Source: Aurelia coerulea
Lineage: Eukaryota > Cnidaria > Scyphozoa > Semaeostomeae > Ulmaridae
Direction: 5' to 3'
Assembly (NCBI GenBank): GCA_039566865.1
Contig: CM076953.1
Span: forward strand, 7,011,001-7,075,000
DNA length: 64,000 nucleotides
Position numbers and translations under genes: made by a program. Below, one piece after another: positions 33,070 to 43,938 of the stretch (the first letter of the stretch is position 1; the number at the start of each line of letters is the position of its first letter). Below the pieces are notes generated by a model, which had not been told where the DNA came from, did not search any database, and was given only the letters and a program-made list of their open reading frames with translations.

Positions 33070-33225
33070 CAGTGGCGGACACATTGCCAAATATTAGGGG
33101 GGGGCGAAGCTATTGCTTCAATTAAAAAGCATTGTTTGTTTTCATTGTTTTCGAACAAAATACCTTTGTCCTAGCCAACATTGGGGGGCCATTGCACCCC
33201 CTCGCCCCCCAAGTGTCCGCCACTG
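33070..33225. mobile_element. hAT-type MITE in unit D, same site as in unit A
   Basis: Same element at the same location as 2066-2226. Flanks TTTAATAT and TTTAATTT form a near-perfect 8-bp target duplication, as expected for hAT elements. Confidence 0.82.
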
Positions 33226-33557
33226 TTTAATTTCCTTGCCATTGCAGTATTGTAGTCATAGAAATGTATGCTCGCATCATTTAAAGTAAGCAGAGTTAAC
33301 CAGACAAGGAATTCCAAAAACTTAGATATGTGAAAGCCTGTAACTTTCAAGCCATTTATCAGATGCTGTATACAAGGGGAAACGTTAGCTGCACATGTAT
33401 TATCATGATATATCGAGGTGTCCCGAAACAAGTGCTCCTGTTTAAATGATCACCAAAACTCAATTTTCAAACCTACAGTATCATAAAATATTCATTTTTA
33501 TCTTTTTTGTCAATGATCAAATATATATTTTCATTAAGTGCTCTTTAAAAGTCCACT

Positions 33558-34068
33558 GTGTCCCATAAACGACGGCGCTGAGGATACGGAACATTTCTTG
33601 CTGCTCTTATTATCTGCAGGAGTGCAGAGAAATAATCTCCTCAACTGCGCACAGGCAATTTTGCTTTCATACGGTTTGTTGAACCTTTTCAATGAGGAAC
33701 TAGTTTCAATAATTTTTCATGATGATATATGGTTACCTTTTGAGTCAAATAAACGATCATTAAAGCAACACTAAAGTTCATTGAATCATCAAAGAGATTT
33801 TCTTAGATTATTTCAGTGAAATTTTCGTCTCCTCCTCCCACCTTTTATCAGTTTATTTCTTTTCATCGTAGCTTCAGTTTATGCTGTAGTTTAGTTAATT
33901 ATTTTCATGTAAATGCTTTATGTTATGTTTAAAAAAAGAAATGAAACGAAATGAAATGTTATTTGTTAAAGCCACGCGGTTGCAATTTATCTTTTCATTC
34001 TCCCCACGGTGTCGTCTTGTAGCCATGTTCTGTTGTTGTAAAATTTTAGATTGATATATGAAACAAAA
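33558..34068 (+). mobile_element. 5'-truncated LINE 3' fragment in unit D
   Basis: Bases 33560-33774 encode the extreme C-terminus (C-P-I-N-D-G-A-E-D-T-E-H-F) of the LINE family seen in units A and B. TCCACT lies on both sides (33552-33557, 34069-34074), and unit A shows the uninterrupted flank near 2588. A GAAATGAAACGAAATG tail-like motif lies near 33940. This is an insertion separate from that in A/B. Confidence 0.75.
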
Positions 34069-34269
34069 TCCACTGCTACCCAAGCAATCGTAAAATATAT
34101 GAATGTCTGCTTTTTGCTTTTTCCTCTGTAAAGTAGCTGCAAAGATTTATTTTCAAAATGATGCTTTTATTTTCGAAAAAACAGGTAAACATTTTCGACT
34201 GAAATTTGGAGACCACATCCCTCAAACAGTATAACCAGAAGTAAAACATAAGATCGTTTTGGATGCTTT

Positions 34270-34555
34270 ACAAAGTAATGTTTCCTCCAATTAGGACATT
34301 GCTTGCGCATGGGAGAGGATGTTTTTTTCTACGCTTAATTCTAAACCATATATATGCAGCTTTTGTAATTCAGCATTTGTGTCCCCGACCAAGTCATCAA
34401 TATCTTTTCCTGATGCAAAGATATTGGTGTCGTCTGCAAACAATCGTGGTTGCACATTTGTAGCATTAACCATGTCGTCTACATATATTGTAAAGAGTAT
34501 AGGCCCCAGGACGGATCCTTGAGGGATGCCAGTTTTTATAACACCTAGTTCAGAG
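34270..34555 (-). mobile_element. LINE RT fragment, downstream part of the split element
   Basis: On the minus strand it encodes G-I-P-Q-G-S-V-L-G-P followed by L-F-A-D-D-T-N-I-F, the core RT palm motifs. It continues the minus-strand LINE at 40060-41110, from which it is separated by 5.5 kb. Confidence 0.85.
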
Positions 34556-35412
34556 GTAAAGGTACTTGAGAGTATTCCTTTCAGAGCACTACTAAAGGTA
34601 CTTCAGAGAACCCTTAAAGGTAGTTCAGAGAGCCCCTAAAGGTATTTGAGAGTATTCCTTTCAGAGTACTACTAAAGGTACTTCAGAGAACCCTTAAAGG
34701 TACTTCGGAGAGCCCCTAAAGGTACTTGAGAGTATTCCTTTCAGAGTACTACTAAAGGTACTTCAGAGAACCCTTAAAGGTACTTCAGAGAGCCCCTAAA
34801 GGTACTTGAGAGTATTCCTTTCAGAGCACTACTAAAGGTACTTCAGAGAACCCTTAAAGGTACTTCAGAGAGCCCCTAAAGGTACTTGAGAGTATTCCTT
34901 TCAGAGTACTACTAAAGGTACTTCAGAGAACCCTTAAAGGTACTTCAGAGAGCCCCTAAAGGTACTTGAGAGTATTCCTTTCAGAGTACTACTAAAGGTA
35001 CTTCAGAGAGCCCTAAAAGGTACTTCAGAGAGCCCCTAAAGGTACTTGAGAGCATTCCTTTCAGAGTACTACTAAAGGTACTTCAGAGAACTCCCAAAAG
35101 GTACTTCATAGTATTCTTAAAGGTACTTCAAAGAACCCCTGAAGGTATTTCAGAATACTGCTAAAGGTACTTCAAAGAACCCATGAAGGTACTTCAGAGT
35201 ACTACTAAAGGTATTTCACAGCAACTCTAAAGGTACTTTAGTGAACCCCTAAAGGTACTTCAAAATACCTCCAAAGGTACTTCAGAGTACTACTAAAGGT
35301 ATTTCACAGCAACTCTAAAAGTACTTTAGTGAACCCCTAAAGGTACTTCAAAATACCTCCAAAGGTACTTCAGAGTACTGGCAACTCTAAAGGTACTTGA
35401 GATGAGAGTACC
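34556..35412 (+). repeat. GGTACTTCAGAG minisatellite with 80-bp higher-order unit
   Basis: The basic unit AAAGGTACTTCAGAG plus a variable 10-12 bases is organised in an 80-bp higher-order repeat of three variants, about six times up to 35050. It then degenerates into irregular single units. Confidence 0.92.
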
Positions 35413-35439
35413 AGTGGTGTTCCAGTTGGGGTCCCACCA

Positions 35440-36420
35440 ACAAAAATTTATCTAAAAATTGAAATTTCGTCAAATTGGTTTAAAATTGGTACACAGCCTA
35501 TTTCAAACATGCTGATTACGAATATGAATAAAGATTTTGAAAATTTTGTCATCAAAGTGGTCCAAATGGCACACAAAGTGGCACAAATGATTGAAATTTT
35601 AAATTGCGTAGAATTAACTCAAAATTAGTAAAGAGCCTATTTCAAACATGCTGATTAAGAATATGAACAAAGATTTTGAAAATGTTGTCCCCAGAGTGGT
35701 CCAAATGGCACACAAAGTGGCACAAATGACCCAAAATTTAAATTGCATAGAATTATCTCAAGATTAGGAAAGAGTCTATTCCAAACATGCTGATTATGAG
35801 AATATGAACAAAGATTTTGAAAATGTTGTCACCACAGTGATCCAAATGGCACACAAAATGGCACTAATGACCAAAAATTTAGATTGCATAGAATTGTCTC
35901 AAAATTGGTAAACAGCCTATTTCAAACATGCTGATTACGAATATGAACAAATATTTTGAAAATATTGTCCCCAAAATTGTCCAAATGGCACAAAAAGTGG
36001 CACAAATGACCAAAAATTTAAATGGCATGGAATTATCTTAAAATTAGTAACGAGCCTATTTCAAACATGCTCATTACGAATATGATCAAACATTTTGAAG
36101 ATATTGTCACCAAAATGGTCCAAATGGCACACAAAGTGGCACAAATGACCAAAACTTTAAATTGCGTAGAATTAACTCAAAATTAGTAAAGAGCCTATTT
36201 CAAAAATGCTGATTACGAATATGAACAAAGATTTTGAAGATATTGTCACCAAAATGGTCCAAATGGCACACAAAGTGGCACAAATGATTGAAATTTTAAA
36301 TTGCGTAGAATTAACTCAAAATTAGTAAAGAGCCTATTTCAAACATGCTCATTACGAATATGAACAAGGTTTTTCAAAATATTGTCACCAAAGTGGTCCA
36401 ACTGGCATCGAAAGTGACAC
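35440..36420 (+). repeat. 139-bp satellite, about seven copies
   Basis: The landmark CATGCTGATTACGAATATGA recurs at 35511, 35650, 35789, 35930, 36069, 36208 and 36347 (spacing 139, once 141). Each unit also has CAAATGGCACACAAAGTGGC. It is noncoding. Confidence 0.95.
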
Positions 36421-38082
36421 AAATAACCATAACTGAACTTGCTTCCAAATACCTGAATATTGGTACGCCTGTATATTTTGATTGCAAGTATTTTTATAAG
36501 AAACCGCTTTTAAGAAACTCGACACTCAGATCGCCAAAAAATAAGAAACTCCAGCACCGAGAAAATGTTTATTTACCGGGTGTGCTATTCAACTCGATAG
36601 GTTACGATAAAGGTTTTGGAGAGTTATGACTTAAAACGTTTGCAAAAAGCTTTTACTTTGCCTCTGGATTTTTTACACATTCGTGTCATTCCTGTGTTCA
36701 GAGCAAAATGCGAGTTTCTTGATATTTTGTCAACGAGTTTTTCGTACTGACTTGGGATTTAGAAATCGATTGGATGTATTCTGCTGCACGAGCGTTGGCT
36801 CTACCCAGGGATGGCGCCTGGGGGGGGGGCACGGGGGCAGAAGCCCCCACGACTTCATCAATCCCCCCATTGGCACTTAAAATTTTGAAAATAGTGCCAT
36901 CTCAGTGAACTTGAATGGTACTTGAAAGGCGTGGTTTCATAAATATTTTCTCGCTTCGCTCACTGTCGGCACTCTGACAGTATTTGCCCCCTAGCATTTA
37001 TTCTGTGGCGCCATCTCTGGTTCTATCTTGGCAGAAATTTAGCATTACTACAGTCATAAAAGCAATGTCTTCCCTTGTGATTTTGAAAATAGGGTCCCTT
37101 TTTGCTGGAAAAGGCCCCTTTTGCAAAATAAGAGAGTTTGTTTATCTGATTTTAATTTTCGAATGATGGAGATCCCTACAATTGAATCCTTTCATGTTAG
37201 TAAACTTAGTAAAAGAAATAATTACGATCGAGAGTGAATACTGATGGTGAACAAGCATGGTACCGCCTTCGCAGTACACACATGCGTCTACCGTGGTCCA
37301 TCTATAGGAAATCCTATTCAAAATAGCCGTGGTCCAAAACCAGAATTTCACTCGTATCTTACCTCCAGGGAACGAGGGGCGGCAGCTTTGCAGCAATAGT
37401 AAAGGTTGCTTGCAATTACTGTTCAGCGTGTGCTTTGAGGCTTTTATCATAATATCTACTCAACGATAGGACCTATGACAACCTACATTTTGCATAAATC
37501 TTGTATAATTTTAAAGGAAATCTATGCATATACAAGCCTTTGACAAAAATAAAATTACCAAAACAACAGGCCGTTGTTTGTGCCGTGCCATATTTGGGTA
37601 ATTTACGTCAACATGAAATTTTGATATCTGATTGGCTAGACTTTGACCGCAAAGTGGCTTGAGCCACGTTTTTGCTTACATTCCCTCTGAAGTTTCAAAT
37701 TTTGTCTGGTAGATATGGGATGAAGAAAGGCATTCTGAGCCAAGAAAAGGAATTCACTCGAAAATTTCCTTGGGATGCAAGTTCATAAATTTATTATTAC
37801 CGAGGGGTGTATTATTCTTCCGAAAAGGATTTTAAGGGATTTTTTATGGATTTATGTTGGAAAAAGGATTTTGACCGGTATTTTAGCAAAGCTGTACGAT
37901 ATTTTGACAGAGTGATTCGCCCCTTAGCTTTAAATGGTCAAGATTCTATTTTTAGTACATAAACGATCATGGGATCGGGGCAAAACTTGAAATTGCATTA
38001 AAAATGAAAAAAAAGGAAAACTTTCTTTATCCTGTTCTATTATTTTTTCAATCTTGTTTCACTTTTGAATTTATTGGCTCAG
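36421..38082. other. Unassigned stretch
   Basis: Short open frames (for example 36345-36629) start inside the satellite and match nothing I recognise. A G-rich patch lies at 36805-36850. I see no conserved gene. Confidence 0.5.
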
Positions 38083-38349
38083 TACACTCTTCTCTTTTTA
38101 TAAGAATAATGTTTATAAGAATATTCAGGCTCAGAATCATCCACTTTTTAAGAATATTATAAGAATATCTAGAGAATCGCACGACTGACATACTGTATCT
38201 CATTTTTCAAAAGCTAAGTTTCTATTCGGGGCGGTTATTTCCTTTGGAAGCTTTGAAAAAAATAAGAATACTTTCAGGCTTAAAAAGAAAAATTCTTAAG
38301 AATATCGAGGCTGGACAAAGTATAGGGTATTCTTATAAAAAAGAGTGTA
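38083..38349. mobile_element. TA-flanked MITE rich in AAGAATAT motifs
   Basis: TACACTCTTCTCTTTTTATAA pairs with TTATAAAAAAGAGTGTA. The interior repeats TAAGAATAT several times. Confidence 0.75.
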
Positions 38350-40055
38350 CCCAGCGTAGATTCAGGCGTCATTTCCCTTTCAGCAAAGAATGCTATTTCC
38401 TCCTTTGAAGTTTAAATCTACCTAAAGTGAAGATGTAAACTCAGTGTTAAAAGCGAGAACCTATCATTGATATTAGCCAGAACAAAGTTCTTGAATGAAG
38501 AACAAAATATTTTAACTTTCAACCAGAAGAAATTTGGAACAATGAATTGTTTTTCGCGCCTTTTTTAATGTACTCAAAGTTTCTTGACGGTTTCTTATTG
38601 GTTTCATTAAATTCTTTCACAATGAAGTTTTATGACCTGGACACTTCTTAAGTACTCCTTATTTTATCTCCCCATTCTCCAGTAAAATGGTTTCTTAACG
38701 GCGGCACTTTACTGTACAAGAGAAAAGAGAATATGATTTTAATGAAGACAAAACTGTTGCTGGAATGTTTGAGCTCCTTTAAAAAATTGTTTCTCTTATC
38801 CATTCTTCTCGATCATTCATTTTCCACTTTCCATTGAACACTCCATTCATCATTCAGTTTCGTCATTCTGTCTTACAGTTTCATCCCTTCATTTCACCCT
38901 ATCATTACATTCTACAATTTCATATCATCAGTCCAGCCTTTCATACCTCTCTGACCACAACTCCTACGTTTTTAATATATCGACAATACTCAGAGTTCTG
39001 TTGAGAAAATCTAACAGTCTTGTCTTCACTTTAAGTTTCGTGAAAAGCTAGTTTATCCTTAGGAGTGCAATTGCTTTGTTCCAATTTTCAAAACATAGAA
39101 CGATATTTTGCTATTTTCACGTGATTGTCATGTGCCATCTTTCTGCTTGTCATGAGGTGCTTTTGATTTCTGCCTCACCAACTCTAGATAGTCTGTCACT
39201 GTCAGTTTCTTGAAAACAGCAAGATAAATTCAATATCCATAACATCACCACAGGTGCAAAACCTAGCAAGAAAATTGAGGAAAATAGCATTCTCAGAAAT
39301 ACATTTGCTACAAAGTCCTTGGAAGATTCTTGGATCCAAAAGACATCATTACCAAAACATGAATTAGATGTGAATAGAAGATACTAAAAAATTTTCGAAA
39401 AATTCAGAAAAACTTGCTTCTCAGAACTAAATTTGGATCTAGTCTAGAAGAACTCAGGGGAAAATATAAAAGTTCGTCAACCTTTCAGCCCATCTATCAT
39501 ATCTGCAGATCTGCAAAATCTCTTCTTCGAAACAGTTTCTTACCAAAACATTGCTTGTAGGAAATGCTAGGCAGGCTCGCCTAATGTTGTTTCAAGAAAT
39601 TAAAAACTAGGAAAGGCAAGATTGCAGTGTCATCATTGAATATCTTTGACAATGCAAAGAAGCAGGTCGAGAATACTATTTCCAAGACAAAAACGCACGA
39701 ATTAGAAGTGTTTCTTGCTGCCTTAGGTCTATGTTATGTACCCGAGATCCTGGCAATAGCATTCGGTCAACTGTCGATGTCTCTTCAGCCAGATAATGTT
39801 TTGAAAGAGACAGGACATAAACCAAAACCCAAGGTAAAAATTTCACAAAGATGAATTTTGCCCACTAGTCTCGAAAGACCCGTAGCTAACCTTCTCGGGA
39901 CTTTCTCCCTATTTCAGATAAAGTTAATAAAACAATTCCGTTCAAATAGACTTCATCATCATACTCCTTAATCATATTTTGTTATTCGGTTGAAATAAAT
40001 TCATTAAATCTTACCTTTTCCACAATATTGTAACTGCTTCTTTCTTTTCTTTCCT
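38350..40055. other. Unassigned stretch with one 75-codon frame
   Basis: A frame at 39627-39854 (M-S-S-L-N-I-F-D) could be an exon fragment, but no family is recognised and no second exon was found. A pyrimidine-rich tract lies at 38810-38950. Confidence 0.4.
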
Positions 40056-40059
40056 CCAG

Positions 40060-41110
40060 TATGGCCGTTTACAACGGTATATTGTTTTCGATTAGCAAGG
40101 TAGCTAGTAAACTAGTTGATTACTAAACCCTAAAAGCCATAGTATTGTAGCTTCTTCATCAGGATGCTATGATTAATAGTGTCAAAGGCCTTTTTAAGAT
40201 CAAAGAAGACTCCTAGGATCAATTTCCTCTCATTTAGGTGTGTGTATATTTCATTGGGATTTCATTCAAGACTTCAGTTAACGCTAAAGCTGCGGAATGG
40301 TTGTCTCTGAAGCCAAATTGGAGCTTGTACAAAATACCGGGTGTCCCAAAAAAATGTATACGGATTTGATTCACTCCAGCGATGTGAATTTAGCTTCAAT
40401 CAATGTCTAATTACTCTAAAAATGTTCCTCGATAGTTAACTTGAACATAGATACATCGTTTGTTGATATTGGTACTTTGAGAGCAGACATGTTAAGCTTG
40501 AAAGCTCAAATTTGCCTCGCCTTGCAAACCAGAGCTTTAGCCTTTTGGCCTAAGCAATTTCTTAAGGCACAGCGTATAAATCAACGATAGCCTTGATAAA
40601 ATTTGAAAAATATTAGATCTTGTGTTATTCTGTTTTCCAGAAGTCACCCCCCAGTCACCCATTGGGAAGTTTCTCAATTTTTCATTAATTTCAGTTCATA
40701 ATTTCGATGTGCTTCAGGAATTTGCTTAGGCCAAAAGGCCAAAGCTCTGGTTTGCAAGTGGACGCAAATTTGAGCTTTCAAGATTGATATTTCTGCTCTC
40801 AAAGCATCAATACCAACAAACGAGATATCTATGTTCAAGTTAATTATCGAGGAACATTTTGAGAGTGATTATCCATTGATTGAAGCTAAATTTACATCGC
40901 TGGAGTCAACCAAATCTGTATAAATTTTTTTGGGACACCCAGTATTGTGCTTTCGCAAGAAGTCTAGTATTCGTTTGCACAGTGGTCGCTACAGGATTTT
41001 TTCAAAGCACGAAAGAAGGGAGATGGGGCGATAGTTATCTTCGTCTCCTTCTTTGAAGACGGGAATGACTTTAGCAATCCTCCAGACATCAGGGAATACA
41101 CCCGTATCAA
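40060..41110 (-). mobile_element. LINE RT fragment, upstream part of the split element
   Basis: Minus-strand frames encode A-K-V-I-P-V-F-K-E-G-D, N-Y-R-P-I-S-L-L, F-G-F-R-D-N-H-S-A, F-D-L-K-K-A-F-D-T-I and S-Y-L-A-N-R-K-Q. Stops and frameshifts interrupt them. A palindromic MITE (40337-40942) is inserted between the fingers and the palm. A non-LTR element of the Jockey/CR1 group, inactive. Confidence 0.85.
40337..40942. mobile_element. TA-flanked palindromic MITE (GGGTGTCCC family)
   Basis: Ends CCGGGTGTCCCAAAAAAATG and an inverted copy lie between TA dinucleotides. Arms of about 220 bp are inverted copies (CACTCCAGCGATGTGAATTT and partner, CTTTAGCCTTTTGGCCTAAG and partner). It is inserted in the minus-strand LINE. 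Confidence 0.88.
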
Positions 41111-41199
41111 ACGAGATCAAAGCCCCTTCTTAGATTACAAGGTGGACTTTGTAATCGAAAATGATGTTGCACCTCAGATGTATGAGGAGCATCCAAGTA

Positions 41200-41870
41200 T
41201 AACACAACAGGTTGAAAAACCTTAAACATCTCAACCGGTTTTGTAGGGCTTTGGGGTCTGCACACCTGGCTCTTATGGTCCTATGTTCCAGTAATAATAA
41301 AACACCCTTCGAAATATTGTCATTAGTCTGCTTATTGTACACCAGATGCTGTGTTTCAATTGTTTCATTCGTAAAGAGACCTTAATGCTTTTGAAATCAG
41401 TCATGTTGTCTATGTCACGTTTGGTTTATGCCTACGTAAGTACAGAGCCAATATGGTCTTTATTCAAATCCAACAATGTTTTGGAACGACATGTTGTTGG
41501 TGGAAATTACTGCTATTTCTGTGACAGGGGCACAGCGAGCCGCAAAGAAGGTTTGAACGATAGCTCACTCTGCACCGCGCATGAAAAAGAAGTAGGCAGG
41601 ACACATTTTTAAAACGGTATGTATTGGCTTGCTTGAAATTTTGAACTTTATGAATATAACATCTTGAGGAGTTCTTTTATCTATCGGCGGGAGTGTTATA
41701 TTTGTTCAACAAAACAAACTAGGCCTAACACGAATTCATTGGGGTACAGGCGGAAGATAAGAGAATTAACTTCGGTATCATCAAGAAAACCCAAAATCAT
41801 ATCGTTGAACTATGGTTGAACTCATGAAACGAAATTTTCTTTGACCAGAGAAATGTAGACCTAACAAAAA
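41200..41870 (+). repeat. Shared 3' unit segment, unit D
   Basis: Diverged copy of the same segment (GGCTTTGGGGTCTGCACAC onward). The junction reads GGGTACAGGCGG, again without the insertion. Confidence 0.75.
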
Positions 41871-41879
41871 ATAGGTATC

Positions 41880-43160
41880 CTGTGGGGATGTGCGAAGAAT
41901 TCCGGTGCATGCTTTGGGTGCATGTAAAGATATTAGGGTGCTCGGTTCTGTGTTGTCAAAGAGGACACTATTTGTTTGTTGTTGTAAGAAGTCTGAAACG
42001 CGGAAGCCGTGAATCTTGAGCATTGCGAGTGGGTCTTTTGTAGTCTACGGATGGAATTATTCGACGGAGCAGCTACTGGTTAATCCGGTTAGGGACAGGG
42101 CAAGATTTATTATATTACATGGCCGGTGGAGAACAAAAATTTGCAAAAAAATCTGCTCGCCCTGCATGAACTTATTGCCAAAAAACCAACTGCCCCGTCA
42201 CCCTGTCATTAAAAAAATGTATCTGCCCCGTATTCATGAACAACAAATGTTGTATCGTACCACCGATGAATTAGCCAAAGACCATAACATAATCAATTCT
42301 TGCCTTTACAAGACTTTGTCAACGAAGAAATCGACTTTGAAGATGAAGAGAAATGACTGATGAATCGTTCTTGCAAGTAACTGACAAGGACATTTTGCGT
42401 CATGTTCATACAAATCCTTCCAAGCATTTCTCAACTTGCATGATCCACAATTTTGGCCTCAAAATTAGCCATTTAATATTTCAAACTTCATCTTGAGCTT
42501 ATAAAAAGGTACTGCCCCGTTCATATTTGCTTTGTAAAATGTGTTGACCCAGCTCTGTACAAGCTAAAACAAAGTAGATGCCCCGTTACGTTTTGCACCG
42601 GCCATGTTATAAAATAAACTTTGCACTGTCCCTTATTATATATACGTGGGAATCTAATTGAATTTCTTCCCCAAGATATCGAGTTTATCATTCATTGGGT
42701 GCGCAAAAAAGGACTTGATTGATTGATCGATTGATTGATTGATGAAATATCTTTATAGACGATGCCCCAATCACCAAGAGGTGCTTTTCATGGGGGTCCT
42801 CAAACGTTTTAACTTCACGCGTTTCAAAGTTTGCTTGGCAGGCAGGCGAAAGGCAGTTGTGGCTTTTTTCATTTTACTTCTACGATCTGGAAATAATGGT
42901 AAAAATGCAATTTTCAGATAATCCTTTACTCCGACATGCGTTAAAACGGGGCCTGAAACACCTCGATCGAATTGTAAATAATCTCCTCCCTCAGATCATA
43001 GTCTATGCTCAGATACATTTCCTCTCTTTTTCAAGAGTCAAGGGTGGAACAGGGTTGAATTTTCACAAAAGCACCGATATATGATGCACTGTTTTATGAA
43101 AACGCTCATATTTGCATATTATTTCGAGTGAGGAGAATCATCAAAACTGCTGGTGAATAG
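41880..43160. other. Unit-D sequence without recognised gene
   Basis: Apart from the MITE at 42087-42636 and a short GATT repeat at 42715-42745, nothing is recognised. Short frames here overlap the MITE arms. Confidence 0.5.
42087..42636. mobile_element. MITE with TTAGGGACAG ends
   Basis: TTAGGGACAGGGCAAGATTT pairs with AAACTTTGCACTGTCCCTTA, followed inward by ACATGGCCGGTG and its inverse. The inner TGCCCCGTT-type motif occurs several times. Confidence 0.7.
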
Positions 43161-43312
43161 TAGTGAGCTCACGCACATGCAATGGACCAAGGGAGCAAAG
43201 GGTCTTTAAAGACAATGCTCATCGAGCAAATATCAACCTTCAAAAATATTTTTGTGTTTTAAAAACTGAACTAAACAGTGGTGTAGACCAGGGGGTGTGG
43301 TCACCCCAATGT

Positions 43313-43530
43313 TGGTCCCAATATCTGGCAAAGCGTCAACCACTGGAACTGAGTTAAGAGTAGGAGACTAGCTACAAACTATACAGACAGTGAATGACAT
43401 CCTAACACCTCTAATTCATTTAGTTGGTCCCAATATCTGGCAAAGCGTCAACCACTGGAACTGAGTTAAGCATAGGAGACTAGCTACAATCTATACAGAC
43501 AGTGAATGACATCCTAACACCTCTAATTTA
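43313..43530 (+). repeat. Tandem duplication of about 110 bp upstream of GPCR E
   Basis: TTGGTCCCAATATCTGGCAA through CACCTCTAATT(C/T)ATTTAG occurs twice in a row. Other units have it once. Confidence 0.88.
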
Positions 43531-43886
43531 TTTAGAGTCAAAGAAAGAAACTCTCCTTCCTACTTGAGACACCTTTAGGCCAAGCTCAGAAGTGGCCTGG
43601 GCTCAACAGTGGCCTGAGGCGAGGCTAGCTGAACAGCAGATCTTGTTTGAGTTTTTCCATCAATTTTGTTTTTTTTTGTAGGGGAAAGAGGGTTACAAGG
43701 GCATTCCATAGCTTATTTCTGCAACTGGAATGTTTATGGTACTTAACAAATATAGCAATAAATTGAATGAATTGTGTATCAAAACACAATTATCCAAGCT
43801 AACCAGTCACATGACCTGCTGCTAAGCAACGTGAAAACAATGGAAGCAGACTAATTTTGGTTCTTATTTTCACTCCAGGGTTACAA

Positions 43887-43899
43887 AGGTCAAAGGTCA
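43887..43899 (+). promoter_or_regulatory. Perfect DR1 motif upstream of copy E
   Basis: AGGTCA-A-AGGTCA, a perfect DR1, lies 40 bp before the copy-E ATG. It is the best-preserved version of the motif seen upstream of copies B-D. Confidence 0.4.
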
Positions 43900-43938
43900 A
43901 TAAAGCTACAGTTAAAGGTCGAAAGTCAAGGGTCACTA

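Larger units (their letters stand above)
34556..40059 (+). other. 5.5-kb insertion splitting a LINE, with splice-like ends
   Basis: The reverse-transcriptase reading of the two flanking LINE pieces is continuous if this stretch is removed. On the + strand the left border is CAGAG|GTAAAG and the right border is CTTTCTTTTCTTTCCTCCAG|T, a strong donor/acceptor look. Contents from the left: minisatellite (34556-35412), 139-bp satellite (35440-36420), then about 3.6 kb with one MITE (38083-38349) and no recognised gene. Confidence 0.55.

Noticed and set aside
34556..36420. Regular repeats that might suggest a CRISPR array
   Set aside because: Units are contiguous tandem repeats without unique spacers, and the genome is animal.
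36345..36629. 94-codon frame
   Set aside because: Starts inside the 139-bp satellite and has no recognisable domain.
39627..39854. 75-codon frame, possible exon
   Set aside because: No partner exon or known motif; left as unassigned.
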